From contig JAKVNF010000004.1 in assembly GCA_022483465.1 (NCBI GenBank), positions 641,001-705,000 of the forward strand: a stretch of DNA of 64,000 nt, written 5' to 3'. Each line of letters begins with the position of its first letter. Position 1 is the stretch's first letter. Source of the DNA: Lachnospiraceae bacterium. GTDB lineage: Bacteria; Bacillota; Clostridia; Lachnospirales; Lachnospiraceae. Positions 33,975-42,129 of this stretch are shown here, in pieces. Position numbers and translations under genes: made by a program. The notes beneath the pieces were generated by a model. The model worked only from the letters and a program-made list of their open reading frames with translations. It searched no databases and was not told the DNA's origin.

Positions 33975-34955
33975 TCAGGCCCTCCTTTGCTGCTTTGCCT
34001 GCTTCCGCTGCTCGCGGCGCTGTCTCTTCTCTGCTTCGCTCTGAATGTAGTCCGGATCCGACTTATCCTGCGATGCCTTATTGATTGCCGTAGAGATCGC
34101 TACAATCATCAGCGTAATAATGTACGCCACCGAGGAAGCATAGCCATAAAGATTGCCGCCCTGTGGAGCTTTGTTCAGCAGGTAGATCATGAGGGTAAGA
34201 CCACCGTTGTTGATGCCGCCCTGCCAGTTTTGGTTGGTCAGCATGAACGGCTCCGTGAACAGGTTGAACATACCAATGGTGGACTGAACCATCGTAAAGA
34301 TGATGATCGGTTTCAGCAGCGGTATGCAGATTCGAAACATGACCTGCGGCTGGGTTGCGCCATCAATCTCTGCCGCCTCATAGATGTCGTTACTGATACC
34401 CTGCATGCCTGCCAGATAAATGACCATATTCCAGCCAACCCATTTCCAGGCAAACATCACAATAACTGCCGCCTTAATGAGGGAACCGTCCCCACCGAGC
34501 CAATTGATCTTGTCTCCGCCAAGCAGTGTTTCAAACCAGTTGATAACGCCGTAGTTATTGCCGAACATCTGCTGGAACACGATGGAGATTGCAACCGAAG
34601 AAGTGACCATCGGCATAAAGTAGATCGTCTTGAAAATATTTTCCCCATGAACCAGTTTGGAATTCAGAATGAAGGCCAGAGCCAGACCTCCAAGCAGAAT
34701 CGGAATGTGGGCGATGATGCCGATCACCAGGGTATTCTTCAGTGCTGTCCAGAACAGAGGATCCTTAAACACATTGATGTAATTGGTAAGGCCCACGAAG
34801 TGCATCGCGGAGAGTCCATCCCATCGGAAAAAGCTCAGAAAAAAGCCGTACACAATGGGAAACAGGCCAAATATTGCGAACAGAATGTAAAACGGTGCGA
34901 TGTAGACATAGGCAACCTTATATTTTTTCCACGTTTCCTTAAAGCTCATATTCAA
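33975..34955 (-). CDS. Carbohydrate ABC transporter permease (MalF-type)
   Basis: The product has 326 residues with six membrane segments; the EAA loop is EAAEIDGATQPQVMFRICIPLLKP. The C-terminus is a highly basic tail (RQRREQRKQAKQQRRA). It lies between the solute-binding protein and the MalG-type gene. The hairpin at 34987-35020 just upstream may lower its expression relative to the binding protein. Confidence 0.92.
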   Translation of the reverse strand: MNMSFKETWKKYKVAYVYIAPFYILFAIFGLFPIVYGFFLSFFRWDGLSAMHFVGLTNYINVFKDPLFWTALKNTLVIGIIAHIPILLGGLALAFILNSKLVHGENIFKTIYFMPMVTSSVAISIVFQQMFGNNYGVINWFETLLGGDKINWLGGDGSLIKAAVIVMFAWKWVGWNMVIYLAGMQGISNDIYEAAEIDGATQPQVMFRICIPLLKPIIIFTMVQSTIGMFNLFTEPFMLTNQNWQGGINNGGLTLMIYLLNKAPQGGNLYGYASSVAYIITLMIVAISTAINKASQDKSDPDYIQSEAEKRQRREQRKQAKQQRRA

Positions 34956-34986
34956 CTCCTATCGGCACCCTATAATCTTGAAGAAA

Positions 34987-35020
34987 CAGGCTGGACTTTA
35001 CCTGTCCAAAGTCCAGCCTG
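34987..35020 (-). terminator. Operon-internal hairpin after the solute-binding protein gene
   Basis: A perfect 13-bp stem CAGGCTGGACTTT / AAAGTCCAGCCTG has no long T tract on the minus strand. It is better seen as a partial terminator or mRNA stabiliser that lets the binding protein be made in excess over the permeases, as in many sugar ABC operons. Confidence 0.65.
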
Positions 35021-35043
35021 CTTATCCTTATATTTACCTTCTT

Positions 35044-36456
35044 TTACTGATTCCAGACACCTGCGTCCTTCAACGTCTGGATCTGCTGCTCTTTCAATTC
35101 TGTCGTAGCTGCATCAATGTTCTTGGCAAGCAAATCCTTGATACCCTGTGCATCGAGACCATCCTGAAGGCCCTGGTTAACAGAAGTATAGATCTGACCT
35201 TCTGCAGTCACATCCATCTGTGTTGTGTAGACAGGCTCCAGATCCTTGGCGATGGAGACCCAGAGCTGCTTCGTCTTCTGACCGCCAAAGTAAGCATCCT
35301 CCTCATCATAGATCGGATCGTCATAAGCAGGCGTGTAGGCCGGGAAGTAATCCACTGCCTGGAACATGGTGTTTTGTCCTTCCTTGGTTGCCAGCATGTA
35401 GGAGATGAAGGCCCATGCTGCATCCTTGTTCTTGCTCTGATCCGGGATTGCAAGGAAGGAACCGCCCCAGTTTTTGGATCCAATACCGGCGTACAGATGA
35501 GCAACACCCCAGTGTCCAGATCCATCAGGATCGATGTCCGTCTTCAGAAATCCGCCGAACCAAGCACCGGAAGCAACTGTTGCAATGGTTCCCTGCTGAT
35601 AAGCGGCATAAGCTTCCGTGGACCACATATCAACATTCATGTCCAGACCTTCCTGGCGCATCTTAATGACAGCATTCAGACAGTCTGTATCCCCGTCACG
35701 ATCCAGTTTCAGATTCAAATTCTCGTCATAGTAATCGCGATTTTGGAACAGCAGCTGGTAGAAATACGAGACATCCGGCACAAACCAGGCACCGGTCTTA
35801 TCCTTGATCGTCTCTGCTGTGGAGACTACGCCGTCCCAGGTACTGAGCATCTGATCTACAGAATCAGGATCTGAGGCAAGTCCCGCCTTTTCAAAGATAT
35901 CCCTCCGGTAGAAGACCGTCGCTGGTCCGATATCCCAGGGAATCAGTCTCATGGCACTCTTATCATCCGAGATTGCCTGATTCCACTTAAATGATACAAA
36001 ATCGTCAGCATAGTTTTGTGCACCGTATTGATTCAGATCTGTGAGCGCACTGGAATCGCGATACTGTGCCACATAGGCTCCCTCTACCATTGCCACATCC
36101 GGAGCGCCGGAACCCGCTGCCAGCGAGGTTTGCAGATTCTGATGATATGTTGTCGTATCCGTAAACTGGAACTCTACGTTGATATTCGGATACTCTTCAT
36201 GAAAGCCATCCAGGGCTGCTTTGAACGCATCATCGCCGGAAGGCCAACCGCCAACCACGATGTCTGCGGAGATGTTCTTGTCGATTGCTGCTGCGCCTGT
36301 GGATCCTGATGCAGAAGAAGATGTTGTCGTGGAATCTGCACCAGCCGTAGTGGAAGAAGAAGTAGAGCTTGAACTTCCACCGCATCCTGCCAGCATAGAT
36401 GCTGCCATCGCAGTCACCGCTGCAATCGTTACCGCCTTGTTCACCTGTTTTTTCAT
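35044..36456 (-). CDS. Extracellular sugar-binding lipoprotein of the GH42 locus
   Basis: The product has 470 residues with a lipoprotein signal (AAVTAMAASMLAGCGGSSSS, lipobox LAGC) followed by a Ser/Thr-rich linker. The rest has the family-1 solute-binding pattern (VVGGWPSGDDAFKAALDGF, then DVAMVEGAYVAQYRD). It should capture a galactoside outside the membrane for the two permeases. The start ATG follows AAGGAGGGATT. Confidence 0.93.
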   Translation of the reverse strand: MKKQVNKAVTIAAVTAMAASMLAGCGGSSSSTSSSTTAGADSTTTSSSASGSTGAAAIDKNISADIVVGGWPSGDDAFKAALDGFHEEYPNINVEFQFTDTTTYHQNLQTSLAAGSGAPDVAMVEGAYVAQYRDSSALTDLNQYGAQNYADDFVSFKWNQAISDDKSAMRLIPWDIGPATVFYRRDIFEKAGLASDPDSVDQMLSTWDGVVSTAETIKDKTGAWFVPDVSYFYQLLFQNRDYYDENLNLKLDRDGDTDCLNAVIKMRQEGLDMNVDMWSTEAYAAYQQGTIATVASGAWFGGFLKTDIDPDGSGHWGVAHLYAGIGSKNWGGSFLAIPDQSKNKDAAWAFISYMLATKEGQNTMFQAVDYFPAYTPAYDDPIYDEEDAYFGGQKTKQLWVSIAKDLEPVYTTQMDVTAEGQIYTSVNQGLQDGLDAQGIKDLLAKNIDAATTELKEQQIQTLKDAGVWNQ

Positions 36457-36514
36457 AATCCCTCCTTGAAATATGAAATATCCCCTGATCAGCCAGATAA
36501 TTTCAGCTGATCTG

Positions 36515-37573
36515 TTACACAGCTTTGACAGATTCTCCTTCCCGAATATGAACGGGTTGCCGAGTAAAATACGATATCTTTTCTCCGTTGATGTATCGGA
36601 TCAATAGTGTTGCAAGGTCGCTTCCAAACTTCTTGTTGTCCGGCGCAATGCTCGTGATGATTGGTGAAAAACTGCGGCCGTGAAAGCTCGCGTCAAAACT
36701 CATGACAGAGAGGTCCTCCGGAATACGATAGCCACGTTTTTCCAGTCGCTGGATCAGTCCGGCTGCAAACTCGTCGTTAAAGCAGAGGATTGCTGTAGCA
36801 TCGAGCTTTCGCCCCAAAAAAATATCCGCTGCAAGTCCTCCCTTGTCATAAAAAGTTTCTTCGTGACTAAGTCTTGACCGTTCATCCAACCAATAAGTAC
36901 TGCTGTATTTCTGCTCGGTGAGGCTGCTGATGTCCAGGTAGTAGTTCTCCAAAGTATCACGAAATACATAACGCATGTTTCTTTTCCAACTATTGGATCG
37001 ACCATTGTTGTCACTATACGGATAAGGGGAAGCATAAGCAATTTTTCGATGTCCCTTTTTTCTGAGATAAGCAATAGCTTTATCCATGCTCTCACTCACA
37101 TCCCATTCGATCACCGGAACAGCCTTTGGAGGATCAACCGGTTCACCAAAGCTGGCGGTAACCGCAGGCATGTAATAATTTTTGCCATATTCCTTTGCAT
37201 ATCGACTTGCCAGTGCCTCATTTTGAAATATGATCCCGTCCACCATGGTGTTCCGGATATCATCAAACTCCAGATTGCCATTGATCAGGACCATGTAGCC
37301 ATAGTCCTTTGCTCCTTCGAGCATTCCCGTATAAAGATCTATATTGAACGCATTGTGAAGATCTTTGCAGTAGAAAAGGATCTGTTTTGTCCTTGCCTGC
37401 TGCAGTGACATCGCCACAGGATGTGGTACATAATGAAGATCATTTGCAATCTCTAATATTCTTTTCTTCTTTTCTTCTGCTACATAGCCGCTATTATTGA
37501 GTGTCCGAGAAACCACAGAGACAGAAACCCCTGCCAATTTTGCAATGTCCTTTCTCGTGACTTTTTGTTCCAC
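36515..37573 (-). CDS. LacI-family transcriptional regulator of the galactoside locus
   Basis: The product has about 352 residues. The N-terminal helix-turn-helix (VTRKDIAKLAGVSVSVVSRTL) and hinge (NDLHYVPHPVAMSL) are typical, followed by a sugar-binding periplasmic-type domain. An upstream ATG exists at 37585, but the sequence GGAGGGATCA placed five bases before an in-frame GTG makes 37573 the more likely start. It is the first gene of a same-strand series LacI, binding protein, permeases, GH42, and probably controls it. Confidence 0.92.
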   Translation of the reverse strand: MEQKVTRKDIAKLAGVSVSVVSRTLNNSGYVAEEKKKRILEIANDLHYVPHPVAMSLQQARTKQILFYCKDLHNAFNIDLYTGMLEGAKDYGYMVLINGNLEFDDIRNTMVDGIIFQNEALASRYAKEYGKNYYMPAVTASFGEPVDPPKAVPVIEWDVSESMDKAIAYLRKKGHRKIAYASPYPYSDNNGRSNSWKRNMRYVFRDTLENYYLDISSLTEQKYSSTYWLDERSRLSHEETFYDKGGLAADIFLGRKLDATAILCFNDEFAAGLIQRLEKRGYRIPEDLSVMSFDASFHGRSFSPIITSIAPDNKKFGSDLATLLIRYINGEKISYFTRQPVHIREGESVKAV

Positions 37574-37667
37574 TGATCCCTCCATAACGGCATCTTTTTC
37601 AAGAGCAGGCTGATAATATATACATATTGCACAATTAATATCGGCTTTTATCTCTGTTTTGTGGTCT

Positions 37668-37696
37668 AATTATACTTACCCATAATAATGAAACAC
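37668..37696 (-). promoter_or_regulatory. Candidate promoter of the LacI/galactoside operon
   Basis: On the minus strand TTGTGT is followed 18 bases later by TATAAT, about 80-90 bp upstream of the LacI start. All but one base lies within the repeated segment, so a second copy exists at the right end of the IS1634 element. Confidence 0.5.
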
Positions 37697-37781
37697 AATG
37701 GTGTAATATGTGGTCTCGCGTCCACATGAATCTAATTGTGCACTTTTACGTAGATCTGTTGTGTGCCTTCAGCTGGCGTTC
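37669..37781. repeat. Direct repeat, left copy (target duplication of the IS1634-type element)
   Basis: 112-113 identical bases are repeated at 40330-40442 in the same orientation, flanking the transposon precisely. One terminal base is ambiguous because the element also begins with C. The repeat contains a palindrome ATGTGG-N8-CCACAT (about 37709-37728) that could be a LacI-type operator. Confidence 0.92.
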
Positions 37782-37808
37782 CGGGTCTTAAACAGTTGGG
37801 CACATTTT

Positions 37809-37835
37809 TGGGAGGCTTCGGCCTCTCTTTTTTGT
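37809..37835 (+). terminator. Inward-facing terminator near the left end of the IS1634-type element
   Basis: GGGAGGC-ttcg-GCCTCTC followed by six T. It would shield the transposase from outside transcription. Confidence 0.65.
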
Positions 37836-37924
37836 TGTGGTTGAGCCATTCTTGGCTGTCAAATTTCTGCGATTATTATGTTGTATGTGTTGTATGTCTA
37901 GGGCGCATGTGTTATACTTCGTTT

Positions 37925-39895
37925 ATGAAACTATACTTTGACAAGAGACTGAAAGATCCTACCTACTATATTCAAAAAGGTTACCGGAATGGTTCTAAAG
38001 TAACCTGTAAAAATGTAAAGATTATTGGAAAGCATTCAGAATTACTAAAAATCACAGATGATCCATTATCCTATGCAAAAGAGCAAGTCCGTCTAATGAA
38101 TGAAAAGGAGAAGAGCGGTCTGCAAAGCATAGACCTTCATCTTGATTTCAATGAATTGATTCAAAACAACGCAGAAAAATCGATTGCACCTTTATACACG
38201 AGAAATGTCGGCTATTTTTATCTTCAGCATATATATCGCCAGCTAAGCATCAATGAATTCTTCAAAAATGCTTGCAGCGGCAATAAGATCACATTTGATA
38301 TCGACCGTGTTAACAGATTCCTTGTTTATGACCGTATATTGAGGCCTGGATCCAAGCTCCATACATGGCAAAATAAGGACTGGTATTACGAGGAGCCAGA
38401 TTTCGAGTATCAGCATATTATGCGGACCATGGATATCCTTGAGGACAATTACGCCGAATACATCAGTTGGCTTTTTAAGTACAGTAACAACATCGTTAAG
38501 AGAGATACATCTCGTTGCTATTACGACTGTACAAATTATTACTGCGAGACTGAAACAAATGATGATAATTATGTTGATGAAGTGACCGGAGAGGAAATAA
38601 AAGGACTGCGCGAGTACGGAAAGTCGAAAGAAAACCGTCCCAACCCGATTGTAGAAATGGGATTATTTATGGATAATCAAGGCATACCAATGTCAATGTG
38701 CATTCATCCAGGAAATACAAATGAACAGGTTACCGCTATTCCTTTGGAAAAAGAACTGATCAAAATGTTCAGAGATGCTGATCATGATAATAACGGTTCT
38801 TTCATATATGTTGCAGATGGTGGACTTGGGTCGACATGGATTAGACAGTTCAATTCCATGGGCGGAAGGTGCTTTATTGTCACTCAGTCAATTAAGAAAA
38901 TGTCAGAAGTTATGCAGAATTCTGTATTCAATGATTGCGATTATTGGATTCCAACATCCGATAACGATGGTAAGAAGGATAAAGATGGAAGGACAATTGT
39001 TCAAAGTGATCCCATATCAATAGAATTTCTAAAAACATTTGATAAGAATGATAAAGATAATCTTAGATATTATAATTCGATGGCGTATAAAGTAATTGAC
39101 GCTGATAATCTTATTGATCTTGGGCTCACAGAAACAAAGATATGCAAGAACAGAAAAGCAAGGAGTGTAAAAGTTAAAGGTACTCTTAAGCAGAAAATAA
39201 TAATCAGATTCTCACGAAAATATATGGAATACCAAAGGTATATCCGGAATCGTCAGGTAGAACGTGCCAAGAATCTCATCAGAAAATGTGATCCGGATGA
39301 ACTGAAGAAAAGCCAGAATGACGCAAAGCGATTCATAAAGAAAACAACTACCGCAAAAGATGGTGGGGAAGTGCAGGTGTCATACTCTATTGATACAGAC
39401 CGCATCGCGGAGGAAGAAAAGTATGATGGGTTTTATGCTCTCGCCACAAATTTGCAAATAGATATGATAAGTGCACCGGATAATCCGCTAAAATCGAAGC
39501 CTGATCTTACAGATGTACTTGAAATAGTCTCTATCAGCGAAACACGCAACAAAATTGAAGAATGCTTTAGGATCATGAAAACAAATTTTGAAGCTCGACC
39601 GATTTATCATAGAAAGCACGAGCATATAATTTCACATTTTATGATATGTTACACCGCGCTTCTCATCTATAGGCTTCTTGAGATCAAAGTTAATCAAAGC
39701 CGCTATCATTGCACGACGCAGGATATTATAGAGACATTAAACCATATGATCGTCGGAAATGTAGAGGATCAATATTACATTTCATTATACGGAGGCTGTA
39801 CCACGCTGACAGCGTTGGAGGAAACGTTCAATGGTGGGCTAAATCACAAGCGATATTATCCGAAAACATTAAATAAACTGTCGAGAAGTTTTTAA
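37925..39895 (+). CDS. IS1634-family transposase
   Basis: The product has 656 residues from ATG 37925 (MKLYFDKRLKDPTYY). It has a DDE transposase fold of the IS4 superfamily: first Asp in SRCYYDCTNYYCE, second in FIYVADGGLGSTW, and the Glu in NKIEECFRIMKTNFEARP with the following HIISHFMICYTALLIYRL block. No ribosome binding site precedes the start; a promoter (TTGTAT-16-TTATAC, 37890-37917) would start transcription at about the ATG, suggesting a leaderless message. The frame is intact. Confidence 0.9.
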   Translation: MKLYFDKRLKDPTYYIQKGYRNGSKVTCKNVKIIGKHSELLKITDDPLSYAKEQVRLMNEKEKSGLQSIDLHLDFNELIQNNAEKSIAPLYTRNVGYFYLQHIYRQLSINEFFKNACSGNKITFDIDRVNRFLVYDRILRPGSKLHTWQNKDWYYEEPDFEYQHIMRTMDILEDNYAEYISWLFKYSNNIVKRDTSRCYYDCTNYYCETETNDDNYVDEVTGEEIKGLREYGKSKENRPNPIVEMGLFMDNQGIPMSMCIHPGNTNEQVTAIPLEKELIKMFRDADHDNNGSFIYVADGGLGSTWIRQFNSMGGRCFIVTQSIKKMSEVMQNSVFNDCDYWIPTSDNDGKKDKDGRTIVQSDPISIEFLKTFDKNDKDNLRYYNSMAYKVIDADNLIDLGLTETKICKNRKARSVKVKGTLKQKIIIRFSRKYMEYQRYIRNRQVERAKNLIRKCDPDELKKSQNDAKRFIKKTTTAKDGGEVQVSYSIDTDRIAEEEKYDGFYALATNLQIDMISAPDNPLKSKPDLTDVLEIVSISETRNKIEECFRIMKTNFEARPIYHRKHEHIISHFMICYTALLIYRLLEIKVNQSRYHCTTQDIIETLNHMIVGNVEDQYYISLYGGCTTLTALEETFNGGLNHKRYYPKTLNKLSRSF

Positions 39896-39944
39896 ATTGC
39901 GAAAATTCAAAAGCCCTCCACATACAACATTTTGAAGGACAGAT

Positions 39945-39988
39945 AAGGAGGCAGAAAGCGTTGATTTTCCAACGTTTTCTGCCTCCTT
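39945..39988. terminator. Large hairpin at the right end of the IS1634-type element
   Basis: Stem AAGGAGGCAGAAAGCGTT / AACGTTTTCTGCCTCCTT (one bulge), 50 bp beyond the transposase stop. A terminator role for the transposase is likely, although the T tract is weak. Confidence 0.65.
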
Positions 39989-40015
39989 GGCATTTTAAAG
40001 TGTTTAAAACCGGAT

Positions 40016-40323
40016 GGCGTTAGTAAAGAACCGGGTTGACGGGTTCCATACCACAACCTCCATGGTGAACTCTCGACGCGATAATGTCTGATGAAGATAT
40101 AGAATCCCCATTTGGAGCTCTTTTCTTCTCTGCATAATGCCTATCTTGTTATTTATAGTCACATGCTCGGCAAGTGGGTGTATGCTTTTAGGCAATCTAG
40201 GTGATGCTTTGTTACATGATGCAACACAGCACGGATAGGAGTGTACCCAGCTCGAGCTCAAAGTGAGGGATTAGTGGTCTCATGCTAGGCGATCGCTTAT
40301 CAACCCGTTTCTTAACTAACGCC
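40016..40323. mobile_element. 308-bp MITE, copy 2 (inverted relative to copy 1)
   Basis: It is nearly identical to 2649-2956 over its full length with only scattered substitutions. The target duplication AACCGGAT lies at 40008-40015 and 40324-40331. That 8-mer spans the junction between the IS1634 right end (AACCGG) and the chromosomal repeat (AT), so the MITE arrived after the IS1634-type element. Confidence 0.93.
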
Positions 40324-40329
40324 AACCGG

Positions 40330-40442
40330 ATTATACTTACCCATAATAATGAAACACAATGGTGTAATATGTGGTCTCGCGTCCACATGAATCTAATTGT
40401 GCACTTTTACGTAGATCTGTTGTGTGCCTTCAGCTGGCGTTC
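40330..40442. repeat. Direct repeat, right copy (target duplication of the IS1634-type element)
   Basis: It is identical to 37669-37781. It carries a second copy of the leftward TATAAT promoter and of the palindrome, now facing into the transposon. Confidence 0.92.
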
Positions 40443-40632
40443 GTGATCGTAGACTTTGGTGTGATCCGTGCAAAGAAAGTCCTCCGGGCAGGTCTTCATG
40501 AGAGCACCTACCCAGAGGTCAACGATCCTTCTTAATGTTCAGTCCCTGAATTGCCCTCTCGCCGAGGAAATCGGGAATTGTGCGGATACGCTGATCCGGC
40601 GCGGAATCCAGGAGGATGCCGCACCGGATTTT
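40407..40632 (-). pseudogene. Unidentified minus-strand coding remnant
   Basis: Directly after the FliB-like stop codon the same frame continues with protein-like sequence (GILLDSAPDQRIRT, FLGERAIQGLNIKKDR). A shift of one base then gives IVDLWVGALMKTCPEDFLCT and TDHTKVYDHERQLKAHN, ending at TAA 40409-40407 inside the right repeat. This looks like one gene tail with a frameshift. I do not recognise the family. The end of the same tail is also present in the left repeat copy. Confidence 0.35.
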
Positions 40633-41604
40633 TCAGTGTTTGAACAGCGCCACGTTCTGATCCGAGTGCTCTACCTGTCTCGAGAAGAGATGGGCCGTCC
40701 AGACCATGTCCTCCACCGTAAAGTGCCCCTTTTCATGAAACGCCGCAAGGCACATGAGGCGAAGCTGCACAAGGCACCGGCAGGTGAGCCGGATCTGCGG
40801 CGCAAAGTCGAGCTCCTCATTTTCCGCAAAGTACGCGTCGATCCAGTAGCGAAAGACAAAGTAAGCGGCAAGCTTGAAAAACCAGTCCTGCTCCTTTGGC
40901 ACCGCGCGGACAAAGGCTTCGTTCCAGTCCGCGTAGTGCGCCGCGGCTGCGAGGATTCCTGCCTTCTGGGCCTCCCAGCGCGTGTTCATCTCCTCCTGCT
41001 TGTTGCAAAGGTCTGCGACCTCCTGGGGTGCTGCGGGAAAGAAGATCCCGGCGGCTTTGAGGGCCTCCTCCAGGTCCTCTCCCGCGGCGCCCCGGAGCGA
41101 TTCGAGAACCCGGTTTCGCTCTGCCAGGACCGCCTGCAGGCGATCTGTCTCCTCCTTCGTCAGCGGATCCTGCTCCTCCGAATCCGGAAGCTCCACCCGA
41201 AGAATCCGCGGGATGCCCGGCGTCTCGAAAAAGAGCCTTCCCGCCTCGGGGCAGGAGAGGGAGAGATCCCGCTGCTCGTAGTTTCCGCAGCAGCCAAAGT
41301 ACCTTGGGTACTCGTCACAGGCCTGACAGAGGATGTCCGGCCCGAGCTTTTTGATGAGGCCGCAGAGGCCGTCCGACCCGTCATAGAAGGGGCAGAATCC
41401 CTCCTTTGTCAGTGGGAAGAACCGGTACCCGTCCTCCTCCCGGATGAGGCCACGGATCTTCTCGCCCAGAGGCCCCGGCACCACCTGATAACGGTAGTAG
41501 GTCTCATCGTCGAGATCCAGCTCCCAGTCCCGGCAGCAGGTGTCGGGACAGTTCCCCGCGACACACTGAAATTTGCTATAATACGGCGGAAATTCCAAAA
41601 TCAT
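40633..41604 (-). CDS. fliB: FliB-like flagellin lysine-N-methylase family protein
   Basis: The product has 323 residues. Cysteine-rich motifs typical of FliB-like proteins are CVAGNCPDTCCRDW, FCPFYDGSDGLCGLIKKLG and LCQACDEYPRYFGCCG. FliB uses S-adenosylmethionine and probably a metal centre to methylate flagellin lysines. No flagellar gene is in the window, and many FliB-like proteins occur in non-motile clostridia, so the target may differ. It is shorter than the roughly 380-400 residues I expect for the family and ends next to a degraded stretch, so the C-terminus may be truncated. Confidence 0.8.
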   Translation of the reverse strand: MILEFPPYYSKFQCVAGNCPDTCCRDWELDLDDETYYRYQVVPGPLGEKIRGLIREEDGYRFFPLTKEGFCPFYDGSDGLCGLIKKLGPDILCQACDEYPRYFGCCGNYEQRDLSLSCPEAGRLFFETPGIPRILRVELPDSEEQDPLTKEETDRLQAVLAERNRVLESLRGAAGEDLEEALKAAGIFFPAAPQEVADLCNKQEEMNTRWEAQKAGILAAAAHYADWNEAFVRAVPKEQDWFFKLAAYFVFRYWIDAYFAENEELDFAPQIRLTCRCLVQLRLMCLAAFHEKGHFTVEDMVWTAHLFSRQVEHSDQNVALFKH

Positions 41605-41633
41605 GACAGACTCCTGAACACTGAGGTAACCAA

Positions 41634-42113
41634 ATGCGGCAGATCACCATACTTGCCATCGGAAAAATGAAGGATAAGGCGCTGGAATCGCTCCAGCAGG
41701 AATACTGCAAGCGCCTGCAGGCCTTCTGCGAGGTCCGGATCCTGGAGGTGAAGGACGAGGCCAACGAGCACACCGACCGCCCGGGGGAGGCCGGACACGC
41801 CAAGGACCTGGAGGCCGGCCGGGCCCTGGAAAAGATCCGCCCCGGGGACTTTGTGATCCTTTTGGACCTGCACGGCACCGAGTGGACCAGCGAAGAGTTC
41901 TCCGAGCGCCTCGGCACCTGGGCCGATGGCAGCAAAAACCTGGTCTTTGTGATCGCAGGGTCCCTGGGGCCGGGACAGGCCCTGTTGCAGCGCGCCGATG
42001 TGCGCTGGAAGCTCTCGGATCTGACCTTCACCCACCTGATGACCCGGGTTCTTCTCTTGGAGCAGATCTACCGGGGCTTCATGATCCGGGCCGGCCGCAG
42101 CTATCACAAGTAG
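41634..42113 (+). CDS. rlmH: 23S rRNA (pseudouridine-1915-N3)-methyltransferase RlmH
   Basis: The product has 159 residues. The SPOUT-fold features are ILLDLHGTEWTSEEF, the SAM-binding FVIAGSLGPG and the C-terminal MTRVLLLEQIYRGFMI...YHK. It methylates N3 of pseudouridine 1915 in helix 69 of 23S rRNA. It is divergent from the FliB-like gene with a 29-bp gap. Confidence 0.96.
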   Translation: MRQITILAIGKMKDKALESLQQEYCKRLQAFCEVRILEVKDEANEHTDRPGEAGHAKDLEAGRALEKIRPGDFVILLDLHGTEWTSEEFSERLGTWADGSKNLVFVIAGSLGPGQALLQRADVRWKLSDLTFTHLMTRVLLLEQIYRGFMIRAGRSYHK

Positions 42114-42129
42114 ACGAAAGGAGGGCTAC

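Larger units (their letters stand above)
37781..40329 (+). mobile_element. IS1634-type (IS4-superfamily) element with long target duplication
   Basis: The element is about 2.24 kb without the 308-bp MITE and its duplication. The ends are imperfect inverted repeats: left CCGGGTCTTAAACAGTT, right (complement) CCGGTTTTAAACACTT. Members of the IS1634 group are known for target duplications that are unusually long and variable, which explains the 112-113 bp repeat. The transposase gene is intact. The element is AT-rich compared with the chromosome. MITE copy 2 interrupts its right end. Confidence 0.9.
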
